This document shows, piece by piece, positions 56,592 to 64,000 of a stretch of DNA of 64,000 nucleotides. Each line of letters starts with the position of its first letter. Position 1 is the stretch's first letter. The notes below the pieces were generated by a model. That model was not told the DNA's origin, ran no database searches, and worked only from the letters and a program-made list of their open reading frames with translations. The translations under genes were made by a program, and so were the position numbers. Origin of the DNA: Notamacropus eugenii (lineage: Eukaryota > Chordata > Mammalia > Diprotodontia > Macropodidae); assembly GCF_028372415.1 (NCBI RefSeq), contig NC_092879.1, positions 98,822,623 to 98,886,622 on the forward strand, given 5' to 3'.

Positions 56592-59500
56592 GGACAGGGA
56601 GACAGAATGAGAAAGATGGGGGGAGGGACAAGAAAGAAAAGGTGAGGATGAAATGAGGGAGGGGAGAGAGAGATTGACGTGGCGTAGGTAAGAAAAAGAA
56701 AGAGACAGAAAAGAGAGGAGGAGTGAGAGAAAGAGAGAAACCTTGATGGAAGGAGAATAAGACAGAGACAGAGGGAGAGGAAAAAGAGGATGGGGGAGAG
56801 AGACAGAAGGGAAGAGAGAAGACAGAGAGACAGACGGAGGAAGAGATCTAAGCACATACCTTGCTTGGCCAGAGTACAGTGGGATCATTACACAGTTCAA
56901 TGATCTGGACAGAACTATTAATTTAAGTTAAAATTACACTGACTTCAAAAAAAAAGCAATTAAATCCTGTAGTTGATTCCTAAGGAGTCTGTGGTCCACT
57001 AAACCCCTCAGATCTTTTTTTCAACCCAAATCTCACCAAGGCTACACTTGTATATTTGATGTTGGTATGTTTGGGGTTGAGTTTTTAAACCAAACTATGG
57101 GACCTGTTGGGCAGAATCAGGAGCTGGAGTTAGCACCATGGAAGCAGAAGTCCTGCAGGAGTGCAGGGTCCGTGCTGCTGTCCCCGTCCACTCTCCCGCT
57201 GCCTCCCTATCGGCAAAAAAATTAACAAGTCGTTCCTTGATTTCTCCCATTCCTGTTGTTTACCTCTTTGCAAAGGCCCCCCATATTGGGTGCCTCTACT
57301 TTCTCTCCTCTCACTCCCTCTTACTTTAACCCTCACGGTCTGACTTCTCATTCCAAGCCTCTTGTCTCCAAAGCTGCCACTCTTCTCTCAACTGCCCAAT
57401 CCAATGTCCTCTTCCCAATCCGCACGTGTCTCGACCTTTCTGCGAGCCTCTGATGCTCTTGGGCACTCTCTTCTTGACATTTTCTCCTGTCTAGGTTCAC
57501 TTTCTGTCAGAATGCTCCTTCTCAGCTTCCTTTGCTAGATCTTCATCCAGGTCACACCCTCTAACCTTGGGTATCCCCCGGGTCTCTACCCTGCGTCCCC
57601 TTCTCTTCTCCCTCTGTTCTCCTTCATGGGGGGGGATTCTCCTCAGCTCCCGAGGATTCAGTTCTCTACGCTGAAGATTGTCAAATCGACCCTTCCTGCC
57701 CTAATCTCTCCAAGTGGAAGTCCAGTAGACATCTGAAACTCAACATGTCCCCAAGAGAACTCATCATCTGTCCCCCAAACTGTCCCCAAATCCAACCTTC
57801 CCTGTTACTGTCCAGAGAACCATCAGCCTTCCAACTCCCACCTCTTACCCAACATATACAATCTGTTGCCTAGCTCTGGTGATTTCACTTTTGCAGTATC
57901 TTTTGAATAGGCCCCCTTATCTCCTCTGACATGGTGCAGACCCTGATCTCCCCAGCCATAGCAATAGCTGCCTCTCTGCCTCAAGTCTCTCCCTGATACA
58001 ATCCATCCTCCATTTAGGTACCAGACAGATTTCCCTAAAGGTCTGACCATATCATCTCCTACTCAGTAGTTCCAGTGGCTCCCTAGTATCTTCAAGATTA
58101 AATCCAAAATCTTTTGTCTGGTATTCTAAGACCTTTCTAACCCTCCCTCCCCTTCCAGGCTTCTTTCATCTACTCCCTTCTCCAAATCCAGGGACACCAG
58201 CTTCCTGGCAGTTCCCCAAACAAGACACCCCAGCTGTCCTCCATGCCTAGAACGCTCTCCCTTATCTCTGCCCACTGGCTTCATGTCCCAGCTAAGATCT
58301 CACCTCCATAGGAAGCCTCTCCCACCTCTTCATTCTCGGGCCTTCCCTCTCCTAATTGTTTCCTATTTACCCTGCACATAACCTGTTTGCACATATTAGA
58401 CTAGGAGCTCCTTGTAGGTAGGGACTGTCGTTGTATCCCCAGAGCTGGCATACAGTGGCTGCTTAACAATGCTTCTTGACTATGTCTTTGTAGCTACTAA
58501 TGCTGAGCATGGGGTCTTTGACAACAGCAGGTATCTAACAAAGACTTGGAAACTTAATCAGAATCAGCAAGTCAAGCAGCCCCTCCCCTCCCCAGGCCCA
58601 GCCCCAGGCCCAGGACATTTCCTGAGAGGGGCCTTCCTGGTACTGACTCTACCTCTTCGAGGGCAGCCTGGGGAAGGGGATCTGGAGGAGAAAACTGGGC
58701 CCAAGAAGGCACAGAGTGGCACAGAGGCTCCCAGAAATCAGGAGCCAGAGCAGTTGCTGACGAGCAACAGGGGTAACAGATGGTGATGCTACTGGGCCCC
58801 AACCACCAAGCACCAGAACAGGAAAGAACAGGAGAAAGAGAAGGTAGCATGAAACAGGGGGCAGGGCCTCTATGGATACAACTGTTGAGGAAAGGTCTGA
58901 CTTGGGGGAATGCAAGGAGCCAGGTTCCCCCACCCCACCTCTATAGGGCCTGGAACCCCGTCATTAGACAGTGGCTCCTTTAGGTCGAGAAGGTTTTCTA
59001 GGCTTCCATAGTCCTCATGTTGAGATGAAGTCCACCAGCTACAGAATGACCCATCCTGTCCAGGATGTAATTCACTGTCAGCTCAGATTTGGGAGTGAGG
59101 CAGAAGCAGGGCCTCATGGTCCTGGGGGTGGCAGAAGTGGGCAAAGGGGCAAGGCAAGGAACCCAGATGTTAGCTTAGGAAAGCTCCCAGGGGTCATCTC
59201 CTCTCTAAAGTTCAAAAGGAGAGAATGAAGACAAGGCCTTTTGGGGGAGGTCAGCAGAAGTCCAGGCATGGGCTGCAGTTACTTAGCTGACTACTCCGAG
59301 TCCCATCCCATTTACGTCCTTTCCCCTTGCCAGCATACCTTTTCTTAGCTATCTACCCTCACATGCTCTCTCCTGTCCACCCTTCTACCCATTTAGCCAC
59401 CTAGTCTTAGCAGCTGTCTTGCCTACTTCCCAGACTGAAGGGTGGAGGACCTTCCCTGGTCTGGGACAGTCACCACAGGAAGGGCTCTGCATCTTGCTGC

Positions 59501-62500
59501 AGCTGCTTGGGCTCCAGTACCATGGACAGCTGAGCAGGCCCTTGGACGAGTGGAGTGGAGCCAGATACACAACAGCCAGTTTCCCTGTGTCTGTGTGGGT
59601 GTGGAGAATTGTGAGGAGTGTTTTGTTGATGCATTTTTGTATCCATCCATCCGTGCGTTACTACATCTGTGTATGTACGTGCCTCTGTGTGCTCAGGGCT
59701 GTGGGGGTGTTTCTGGGGCTGTGTGTATTATGTGAGGAGGTAGCTCTGCATTTGGACACATCCAGGTGGTTTAGAGCAGGTGTGAGGAGGATGTGAGAGG
59801 GGGCCTGACTGCCAGGGAATGTGTGGGTGTTCGAAAGTGGATGTGTGTGTTCTCTGTGCTAATGGTCCTCATGCTGGGTTCTAGGATCTGCTGGAATCCC
59901 TGCTCCTTTCCAGCCTCTGATATAAGAGTATTTCTCCCTTCTCTGTCCTCTGCCATGGACCATTATTGTGGGGAGGAGATGCACTTGGGTCCGAGCTAGG
60001 CATCGAGTTTCGCTGGGCAGGGGGTGACTTCTGAGTCAATGAGCTAGGCTGTTTCCGGTGGGAATCTTGTGTGGCAGAGCTGACTAGAATAGAATATTGG
60101 AAAATAGGGAAATGTGTGGGCAGAGAAAGCGAAACTGACCACACACAGAATGAAATTCACTAGGGCCTGGGATTCTGGCTTCAGCTTGGTCCTAGTATGC
60201 CAGTGGTCAGTGGATGGCTTTAAAAGAATAAAAATAATAAACCACTGTTTTTAGGGGGCTTAAACAGGTACTTCTGCTCTGGTTAGCCATGTTCCCGCCC
60301 TCCCCAAGTAATGGGGAACTTCGGGGAGGAGAGAAACAGCGAGATCTCGAAGAGCAAAGGAAGCAGACAGGAGCACAAGGAGATCAGCAAGGCCAGATGG
60401 AGCCAGAGAGCATGGGGAGGCGGGGCAGCCTCCAGGAGGGAGGGGCCCCGGGGACTGCTGGCACCTGCCTCCTGAGCCTGGGCATCTCCCATCCTGGCCC
60501 CCAACTCCTCATCCCCTGAAGGCTTCCTTTCTCATCCATCTCCAAACATGCTCACCTATCATAGAATATAAAAAATAAAGGAAGATGTCTTCCCTGGTCC
60601 TTGGTCTCTCTCCCCGTCCCTCTCTGTCTCCTTCCTCCTTCCCTTTCCCCGTTTCTCTCTGTCACTCTACTTCTTCTCCGTCTGTCTCTCTCCCCCTCTC
60701 TTCTTTCTTGATCTGTTCCCCCTCCCCTCCATCTCTGTTTCTCTCTCCTTTTTGTTGCCTCTACCCTCTCCTTCATTCCTAGTGGTCTGGCTTCTCTCCT
60801 CACCATGTAAACTATCAGCTATTTCTGACAGCTTCCTAAAGGCCAGATCTGCTGGCCTTGCATCAGGCCCCAGCCTCCTTAGCTTCCAGCTGGGTTAGAG
60901 GCTGTGGTCCATTCCTTTGCTCCTCCAAATTCTCTCCCCCTGGAATTTTTGGACATTCTGACTAGGCTACCCTTAGATTTCTTCTTCTGTGTTGCACAGT
61001 CTTCCAAGGGCCAAAGCTTCGATAAAGTATCTCCCTCATAGATCCCAAGCAGCCTGTCTACAAGGCTCTCCCCCTGGCCTCTAAGCTACATGCCTAAAAC
61101 CAGACTTCTAATCTTTAGCTCCCCCTAAGGACTTCCTTGTCTGTTAAAAAGAGTACCCAAGCACCAAACCTTGGTCCCATAGGCCCCCTAGGCCCCAAGC
61201 TCTTTTCTACCATTTTCTGTCTCTCAAATGTACCCCTTTTTTTCTATTTCTGTTGCCCTTTAGGCTAGACCCTGATGTTCTCACTTACAGCTCTGCTTCT
61301 GTCTCCAGGCTCTTCCCTTTCTAATCTAGCAGAGAATCCCAGCATCCTGCCTAGGCCCACCCAGGCCTGCTCTATCTAGAGTCTCTACTATGAATGAATG
61401 AATGAATGAGCCTCCTTTCCAGATTGGTCACCTCCCCCGTGGCCTTCCCCACCAAGGCTCTAGAAGTCAACACAGCCAAGTCTGGCGCTCTCCCTAGCCT
61501 TCTTCCTGCCTCCCTGGGTTTGCTGCTGCCTCACTTCCCCTCTTGCTTCAGAGCATTAGGGTCAGGGTTGTGATTTCCCTCCCTGGCTTCCTTCCAGCCT
61601 CAGCTAAAATCTTCCCTTCTCTGTGGACTATCACCAACGACCCTATCGATGGTTCGTTTGTGCCTAGTTGTTTGCGTGTCATCTCCCCACCCCCCACCTC
61701 CACACCTCAGACTGGGAGCTCCTTGAGGGCAGGGATGGTCATTTGCCTTTCTTTGCATCAGTGCTTAGCTCAATGCTGGACACATAGTAGGAACTGAAGA
61801 AAATCTCATTGAGTTGACCAAACTGTTCTCCAGGACTAACCCAGATGTTTTTCACAGGAATCACTGCCAAGCTACTCAGTTCCTATCCTATCTCTGGGAA
61901 GGGAAAGGTTGGCTTCCAAGTGGCAGCCTCTGAGCTGATCCCTGCTTCATGGCCCTGCCAGGTTTGTCTCACCCAAGCAGACCTTGTTGAAGATAGGCCC
62001 TTGTGCTCAGAAGGCTCCGATTCGGTAGAGTTCACTTGACACAGCCTAACCTCATTCAGGTGGGCACCTTTCTGGATCTGAGTTTTCTCCCGATAAGGCA
62101 TGGCCTTGGGCTTGGCACATCTTGGCATCCCCAGGACCCAGCACACAACAGCTGCTCAATAAACATTTGTGGATGAGGCTGTTAATGAACTAACACCTTG
62201 GGAAATAGTTGGGCAACTGCTTGGAGTTGGGCTGGCTTTTGCCACTGGTGCCAGTTTTAGGCCTTAAGGCAAGTCACTTGTGCATTCTCGATCTTTACCT
62301 AGTCAGGCCAAACAGATCTTTCTTAAACAAGGGAAAGAACTGACTGGAAAGAATCAATCACTGTGGATTCTGGAAGGACGCCCTAGACACAGTGAATTAG
62401 CCTGTGGATTAGCCCACGTTTAGCAGAAAGTCATTAATATGCTCTTCTGTCTGGGAACAGGGAAAGCGAGAGCCAAGTCAGCTAAGTGAGAAACAGTGCT

Positions 62501-63891
62501 CCAGGGATTGCCAAGAAGAGAGCAGAGAGAACGATAAGAGAGCAGAGAGAACGGGGCTCTGGCTCTGCCAGGCAACAAATAGCACCAAGAGTTCTGCTGG
62601 GGGTAATACCAAATTCACCCTCTTCCTTTGCCTGTTAGTGGTAGGTCAAGAACCTCCGAATAAGGGAGGGAGGACTACAGCTTCAGGAATCACTCTGGTT
62701 TCTCTTGTATTTTTGAAGTTTCCAGTCAGACTTACAGAAGTGCCCACAGCCCTCTAAATCAAGACTTATGGGGAAACTGAGGCAATTCCTCAACATCAAC
62801 ACCCATCTTGGGGGTTCTTGGTACTTACTCCATGCTTTAACTAGAAGGTCAGAGAAGCCACCTGCCTCTCATCCAAGCATCTCCCTCCCCATATTGCAGG
62901 CAGTCAGTTCCTTCTTGTTTAGAGGGGAAACCCTGTTAGTTACTTACCATCTGAGTCCATGCAGTTCAGAACTGTAGGTGGGAGGATGGATACTTTGTAC
63001 TGTCCCAGGGGGCATTTCTTGGAAAACTGATCTCTGCAGGTACCATGAATCTGAAATGATGGGGCGGGGGGACACAAGGGGAATGGGTAAGGGATATCTG
63101 CCTGGGGAAGGTTCCCCTATGGCTGAGTCTTCAAGTTGGATTCAAGAGTCTTTGGGCCTAGGCTCCAGCCTCTCCTCCAGGGACATCCTCACTATTCACT
63201 TTACTGTTATGTCCACTGACAGTGACTCTGGGAGGTAGGTGCTATTATGATCCCCATTTTACAGATGAGAAAACTGAGCCTCAGCGAGACCACCCAGGAA
63301 GGGTTAAAGTTTAAAGTCTATCTAGTAAACAATACTGCCCGCTCTGGAAGTTGCTGAAAGCCTCCAAGTCCAAGGGGGGAAAGGAATATCTGACCAAAGT
63401 GGGAGGTTCCAGGTGGTAGCTGATGGAGGACCATGGTTTACCAAGAGGACTCTGGGGAAGAGGCCACCACCTTCATCTGCCATTTGTCTAGAAATGTCTG
63501 ATCCAGCTGTAGGGCAGTGAAAACACTATTGGCTTTATGGCCTTGAATCATGGCTTGGACTCTGGTGAACAGTCAACTTCTCTGGGCCTCAGTTTCTCCC
63601 CTCGTAAAATGAGAAGGTTGAGCCAGAAGGCCTCAAACATCAAGTCCAGCTCTTGTGCTCAACCTCTGACCCTAAGCCTGACAACTCCACTGAGATGGGG
63701 GGGAGGGGTTTGTACAAAGAGCCCACCCCAATCAGTGACCCCAGGAGGATCAAACTGAGCCTTACAATGGCCTTGCACCAGAGGCATTTGTAGTCTTGTA
63801 GCCTCCGGACACTGCCACACATGCGGTCACATGAGGCACAGCGGGCACTGACAGGCAAGTTCCCTTCCAGCCACTGATGGGGCATTGCCAC
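29851..63891 (-). CDS. DGKK: Diacylglycerol kinase kappa (type II DGK), C-terminal 843 residues, 21 exons
   Basis: ATP-dependent lipid kinase turning diacylglycerol into phosphatidic acid at membranes. The 21 exons total 2532 bases in continuous frame. Parts by residue of the visible protein: second C1 zinc finger (about 5-55; spacing H-x12-C-x2-C-x14-C-x2-C-x4-H-x2-C-x7-C, complete), catalytic half with [10 protein letters not shown], the glycine-rich CGGDGSVGW and [12 protein letters not shown] (about 77-214), a variable acidic linker ([14 protein letters not shown], 235-388), the accessory half with [14 protein letters not shown] and [18 protein letters not shown] (388-580), a helical linker (580-775) and a SAM domain (776-843). 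Almost every exon lines up with DGK delta. DGKK rather than DGKD/DGKH is called from position: human DGKK lies tail-to-tail with CCNB3. The PH domain, first C1 and start lie beyond the right edge. Human kappa is usually described without a SAM domain; this copy has a clear one. Confidence 0.9.
30927..30950 (+). repeat. Poly-C run, 24 bases
   Basis: Uninterrupted C in the last DGKK intron, between the two SAM exons (a G run in the DGKK transcript). Confidence 0.9.
31194..31324 (-). CDS. DGKK: DGKK exon: SAM domain, first part
   Basis: 131 bases between TTTTGCTAG and GTATTC. It encodes [20 protein letters not shown] then [20 protein letters not shown] and DLK. DGK delta SAM reads [20 protein letters not shown] and so on. 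Confidence 0.94.
31325..34129. other. DGKK intron before the SAM exons
   Basis: Mostly unique-looking. A GA-rich patch lies at about 33230-33340. No exon or clear repeat seen. Confidence 0.45.
34130..34235 (-). CDS. DGKK: DGKK exon: basic stretch before SAM
   Basis: 106 bases between CTGGCCCAG and GTAAAT. It encodes [20 protein letters not shown] then [15 protein letters not shown], equivalent to the basic pre-SAM segment of DGK delta (SGKFRLVTKFKKEKNNKN). Confidence 0.87.
34370..34560 (-). mobile_element. MIR-like SINE fragment
   Basis: GAGAGAAACTGAGACAGGCC and TGACTTGCCCAGGGTTATAC, a MIR-type sequence in reverse orientation, in a DGKK intron. Confidence 0.5.
35722..35775 (+). mobile_element. 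L2/MIR 3'-tail fragment
   Basis: GGCACATAGTAGGTGCTTAA followed by TCAATGTGGGTTGATTGATG, the shared 3' tail of L2 and its dependent SINEs. Confidence 0.6.
35889..36011 (-). CDS. DGKK: DGKK exon: helical linker
   Basis: 41 codons encoding [20 protein letters not shown] then [20 protein letters not shown] plus E, donor GTGAGT. Comparable to DGK delta [20 protein letters not shown]. The acceptor is a tandem CAGCAG (36011 or 36008). Confidence 0.9.
37415..37560 (+). mobile_element. Marsupial SINE, diverged
   Basis: TTTAGAGTCAGGAACCGTGC, CTTCAGTTTCCCTTTTGTAA and GAGGTCCTTTTCAGCTCTGG follow the order of the SINE type ending in 'ctaaggtcccttccagctct'. Confidence 0.6.
37673..37759 (-). CDS. DGKK: DGKK exon: helical linker
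   Basis: 29 codons between TCCTGCAG and GTGAGT, encoding [20 protein letters not shown] then ARAYVEGKL. It has the same length and phase as the DGK delta exon at this position. Confidence 0.88.
38442..38562 (-). CDS. DGKK: DGKK exon: helical linker
   Basis: 121 bases between GGTTGCAG and GTAAGG. It encodes [20 protein letters not shown] then [23 protein letters not shown] delta has [20 protein letters not shown]. Confidence 0.92.
39640..40610 (-). mobile_element. Possible fossil LTR (solo) in a DGKK intron
   Basis: About 1 kb block unlike its surroundings. Near its lower end a segment is present twice, about 85 bases apart (39650-39715 and 39735-39800), sharing GCCCAAAGGGTCCCCC and GGGCAC-A/G-AGGTTC. 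On the reverse strand this reads as an AATAAA followed by GGGGGACCCTTTGGGC, reminiscent of the poly(A)/U5 end of a retroviral LTR. No internal viral genes are seen. It looks old and broken; family and exact ends are uncertain. Confidence 0.35.
41520..41750 (-). mobile_element. MIR-like SINE
   Basis: GAACATTCAGGCCCAAAGAG, TTAGTGGCCCAGCCAGGACT and AGAACCCAGGTCTTGGGACT match a MIR-type SINE in reverse, next to a DGKK exon. Confidence 0.6.
41856..42019 (-). CDS. DGKK: DGKK exon: helical linker
   Basis: 164 bases between CATCTCTAG and GTGAAG. It begins [20 protein letters not shown] and ends [14 protein letters not shown]; the start matches DGK delta [14 protein letters not shown]. Confidence 0.93.
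42140..42205 (+). mobile_element. L2/MIR 3'-tail fragment
   Basis: GTGTCTGGCACGTAGTAGGT then GCTCGCTAAATGCTAGATGA, the tail of an L2/SINE. Confidence 0.55.
42467..42601 (-). CDS. DGKK: DGKK exon: end of accessory domain
   Basis: 45 codons between TTTGCCAG and GTGAGA. It encodes [20 protein letters not shown] then [20 protein letters not shown] and LTRDR. Confidence 0.95.
43021..43134 (-). CDS. DGKK: DGKK exon: accessory domain
   Basis: 38 codons between CCATACAG and GTAGAC. It encodes [20 protein letters not shown] then [18 protein letters not shown], near-identical to DGK delta. The donor GTAGAC is weaker than its neighbours. Confidence 0.94.
43677..43784 (-). CDS. DGKK: DGKK exon: accessory domain
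   Basis: 36 codons between CTCTTCCAG and GTAAGT. It encodes [20 protein letters not shown] then [16 protein letters not shown], a highly conserved DGK segment. Confidence 0.95.
43930..44123 (+). mobile_element. Marsupial SINE followed by ATCT repeat
   Basis: TGTGACCTTAGGCAAGTCTC and later CAAGGTCCCTTCCAGCTCTT, the usual 3' end of this SINE type, running into the tetranucleotide repeat. Confidence 0.6.
44124..44201 (+). repeat. (ATCT)n microsatellite
   Basis: About 18-19 near-perfect ATCT units, probably grown from the SINE tail. Confidence 0.95.
44240..44445 (+). mobile_element. Marsupial SINE, second copy downstream of ATCT repeat
   Basis: GGAAGACCTGAAGTCTAGCT, CTCACCTGTAAAATGAGGAG, GACTCAATGGCTCCTAAGGT and ATCTAGGATCCTATGGTC in order. 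Confidence 0.65.
44755..44851 (-). CDS. DGKK: DGKK exon: accessory domain
   Basis: 97 bases encoding [20 protein letters not shown] then [12 protein letters not shown], donor GTAAGT. The acceptor is a tandem CAGCAG; the upstream choice (44851) gives the spacing of DGK delta (C-R-S-RTKN), the other (44848) removes one serine. Confidence 0.93.
46033..46140 (-). CDS. DGKK: DGKK exon: accessory domain start
   Basis: 108 bases between GATTTTAG and GTATGA. It encodes [20 protein letters not shown], then [15 protein letters not shown], virtually identical to DGK delta. Confidence 0.95.
46735..46870 (+). mobile_element. Marsupial SINE, diverged
   Basis: GGTAAGTCACTTCACCTTTA, CAGTTTCCCCATTTGTAAAA and GCTCTAAGGTCCTTTTCCAC in order. 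Confidence 0.65.
47170..47269 (-). CDS. DGKK: DGKK exon: Ser-rich linker
   Basis: 100 bases between TTTGGGCAG and GTAAGT. It encodes [20 protein letters not shown], then a serine run and NFAEEPVT, with codons split at both ends. The position corresponds to the phospho-rich linker of DGK delta/eta. Confidence 0.85.
48230..48290 (-). mobile_element. MIR fragment
   Basis: ACAAGTGTTTGTTAAGTGCC then TACTATGTGTGAAACAC, the tail of a MIR in reverse. Confidence 0.55.
48448..48522 (-). CDS. DGKK: DGKK exon in variable linker (5' edge uncertain)
   Basis: Reading [20 protein letters not shown] then PTGQ, ending CAAG|GTTAGT. This is the only frame without a stop and it joins in phase to the next exon. 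To join the previous exon in phase it must begin at the last of several closely spaced AGs (CAGCAGAG|AG); either that site is used or an upstream acceptor was missed. The region is poorly conserved among type II DGKs. Confidence 0.6.
49265..49553 (-). CDS. DGKK: DGKK exon: acidic linker
   Basis: 289 bases between TGTTGCAG and GTAAGA. It begins [15 protein letters not shown], holds the acidic run [14 protein letters not shown], and ends with [18 protein letters not shown], which matches DGK delta RANSLKKAIRQIIEHTEK. It separates the two catalytic halves. Confidence 0.92.
49840..50370. repeat. Degenerate TG/CA/ATGT-rich low-complexity region
   Basis: Recurring ACATGTAT, GTGTGCAC and TATGTGTG with no fixed unit: a decayed microsatellite field in a DGKK intron. 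Confidence 0.6.
50756..50813 (-). CDS. DGKK: DGKK exon: end of catalytic half
   Basis: 58 bases between CCCTTCAG and GTGAGA, encoding [22 protein letters not shown] delta has WSVMAYEAKLPRQ here, so the WSV start is conserved and the rest diverged. Confidence 0.85.
51568..51707 (-). CDS. DGKK: DGKK exon: catalytic domain, GTGNDLAR
   Basis: 140 bases between TGCTACAG and GTAAGC. It encodes [20 protein letters not shown], then [28 protein letters not shown] is the second conserved kinase motif. Confidence 0.95.
51849..51923 (+). repeat. GGATGGGA minisatellite
   Basis: Tandem GGATGGGA units passing into GGATGAAT/GGATGATG variants, in a DGKK intron close to the GTGNDLAR exon. Confidence 0.85.
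52441..52549 (-). CDS. DGKK: DGKK exon: glycine-rich kinase motif
   Basis: 109 bases between CTGCTAG and GTGAGC. It encodes [20 protein letters not shown] then [24 protein letters not shown] is the nucleotide-binding motif of DGKs. Confidence 0.95.
53195..53350 (+). mobile_element. Diverged marsupial SINE
   Basis: GTGACCCTGGACAGACTCAT and TTCCTTCTCTGTCCAATGGG followed by GGACTCAGTGACTTC keep the SINE order with much decay. Confidence 0.45.
53436..53598 (-). CDS. DGKK: DGKK exon: start of catalytic domain
   Basis: 163 bases between TTTCTCCAG and GTAAGT. It encodes [20 protein letters not shown] and [15 protein letters not shown], ending [15 protein letters not shown], nearly the same as DGK delta. 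It lies about 250 bases from the large pyrimidine/purine block. Confidence 0.95.
53850..54414 (+). repeat. Pyrimidine arm of large inverted low-complexity block
   Basis: About 560 bases of almost only C and T. A motif containing TCTGCCTTTCC, TCACT and CTAACACTCTGCTCTCTCC occurs twice (near 53862 and 54272). Its reverse complement recurs in the adjoining purine arm. Confidence 0.85.
54415..56845 (+). repeat. Purine arm of large inverted low-complexity block
   Basis: About 2.4 kb of almost only G and A. Versions of GTGTTAGAG...GGAAAGGCAGAGGGATAGACAGA appear near 54500, 55070, 55340, 55670, 56110 and 56490, so it is an irregular array with spacing of 270-575 bases. The longest frames here (over 400 Ser/Leu/Phe residues on the other strand) are composition artefacts. 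Confidence 0.85.
57230..58490 (+). mobile_element. L2 LINE, RT region to 3' end
   Basis: Plus-strand L2 with TTTGCAAAGGCCCCCCATAT at the start, AGATCTTCATCCAGGTCACA, CTGAAACTCAACATGTCCCC and AGTTCCAGTGGCTCCCTAGT in the middle, and the 3' tail CTAGGAGCTCCTTGTAGGTA to CTGCTTAACAATGCTTCTTG. Decayed; lies in the 9.3-kb DGKK intron. Confidence 0.8.
58491..60589. other. Middle of the large DGKK intron
   Basis: No exon or firm repeat. A loose TG-rich stretch lies at about 59580-59850. Confidence 0.4.
60590..60790 (+). repeat. CT-rich low-complexity block
   Basis: About 200 bases mostly C and T, similar in kind to the pyrimidine arm at 53.85 kb. Confidence 0.7.
61560..61815 (+). mobile_element. L2 LINE 3' end
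   Basis: CTTCCAGCCTCAGCTAAAAT, CTGGGAGCTCCTTGAGGGCA and TGGACACATAGTAGGAACTG in order, the 3' part of L2. Confidence 0.75.
62120..62175 (+). mobile_element. L2/MIR 3'-tail fragment
   Basis: CAACAGCTGCTCAATAAACA followed by TTTGTGGATGAGG. Confidence 0.5.
62948..63050 (-). CDS. DGKK: DGKK exon: end of second C1 finger
   Basis: 103 bases between CATTTCAG and GTAAGT. It encodes [20 protein letters not shown] and ends NCMDSD plus one base, supplying the last His and two Cys of the C1 finger. Confidence 0.9.
63220..63310 (-). mobile_element. MIR fragment
   Basis: GGGAGGTAGGTGCTATTATG, then CCCCATTTTACAGATGAGAA and ACTGAGCCTCAGCG, a MIR core in reverse. Confidence 0.7.
63530..63680 (+). mobile_element. 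Marsupial SINE, diverged
   Basis: CAACTTCTCTGGGCCTCAGT, CTCGTAAAATGAGAAGGTTG and CAAGTCCAGCTCTTGTGCTC in SINE order. Confidence 0.6.
63766..63891 (-). CDS. DGKK: DGKK exon: first part of second C1 finger
   Basis: 42 codons between CCTGTGCAG and GTAAGG on the reverse strand, encoding [18 protein letters not shown], then five more zinc-ligand-rich segments ending LWCKAI. DGK delta has [17 protein letters not shown]. This is the most upstream DGKK exon in the window. Confidence 0.93.
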
Positions 63892-64000
63892 CTGCACAGG
63901 AAAAACAATATAGAACTGAAGATGTGAGGTAAGGAAGGAGGCACAAGACCCACTTCACCAAGGTGTTGGGCCTCTGTCAAGGCCCTGCTCCCCCAGAGTC

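Noticed and set aside
54249-56900. Very long open frames (up to 451 residues) rich in Ser, Leu, Phe and Pro on the reverse strand
   Set aside because: They lie wholly in the purine/pyrimidine low-complexity block, overlap each other in several frames and have no domain or splice context.
29851-63891. DGKD or DGKH instead of DGKK
   Set aside because: Sequence alone is close to DGK delta, but the tail-to-tail position beside CCNB3 matches human DGKK. A phylogenetic tree would be decisive.
1-64000. tRNA, rRNA or known microRNA genes
   Set aside because: No cloverleaf with a standard B box was seen outside SINE heads, and no recognised microRNA hairpin was found by eye.

Overview
This is nuclear DNA of a marsupial (metatherian mammal), almost certainly from the X chromosome. 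The evidence is two intron-rich vertebrate genes in the tail-to-tail order CCNB3 (+) / DGKK (-), which in human lie together at Xp11.22. Dispersed repeats agree: tRNA-headed core-SINEs with the marsupial-style start 'gcagtggatagag', old L2 LINEs, and an L1 with a marsupial-type 5' end. No species call is possible from this window.

Layout. 1-1370 is a degenerate pyrimidine-rich tandem array with a 39-base C run. About 2035-5812 is a reverse-strand L1 fragment (5' UTR, ORF1 region, endonuclease, start of RT) carrying a small nested insertion with a perfect 15-bp target-site duplication. 7091-22687 is the complete coding part of CCNB3 in 11 exons, whose joints all keep frame and give a 436-residue cyclin B3. 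22688 to about 24400 holds its 3' UTR with two poly(A) signals. From about 25740 to the window end is DGKK on the reverse strand: a roughly 4.1 kb putative 3' UTR, then 21 coding exons (29851-63891) that join in frame to 843 residues. These residues hold the second C1 finger, the split kinase domain, a helical linker and a C-terminal SAM domain. The N-terminal half (PH domain, first C1) lies beyond the right edge.

The two genes are neighbours by conserved synteny, not by shared pathway. Cyclin B3 is a meiotic CDK activator; DGK kappa converts diacylglycerol to phosphatidic acid at membranes.

Main points of interest: (1) CCNB3 is the short ancestral form, with a 157-base exon where placental mammals have one of about 3 kb; (2) this DGKK ends in a clear SAM domain, which human DGK kappa is usually said to lack; (3) a 3-kb DGKK intron block switches from almost pure pyrimidine to almost pure purine around 54.41 kb and carries the same motif in opposite orientations on the two sides; (4) there are a probable fossil LTR, a small hAT-like element with recognisable target duplications, and several tandem (NAGNAG) splice acceptors. 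Exon edges were read by eye from splice sites, frame and remembered family sequences; no database search or alignment was run.
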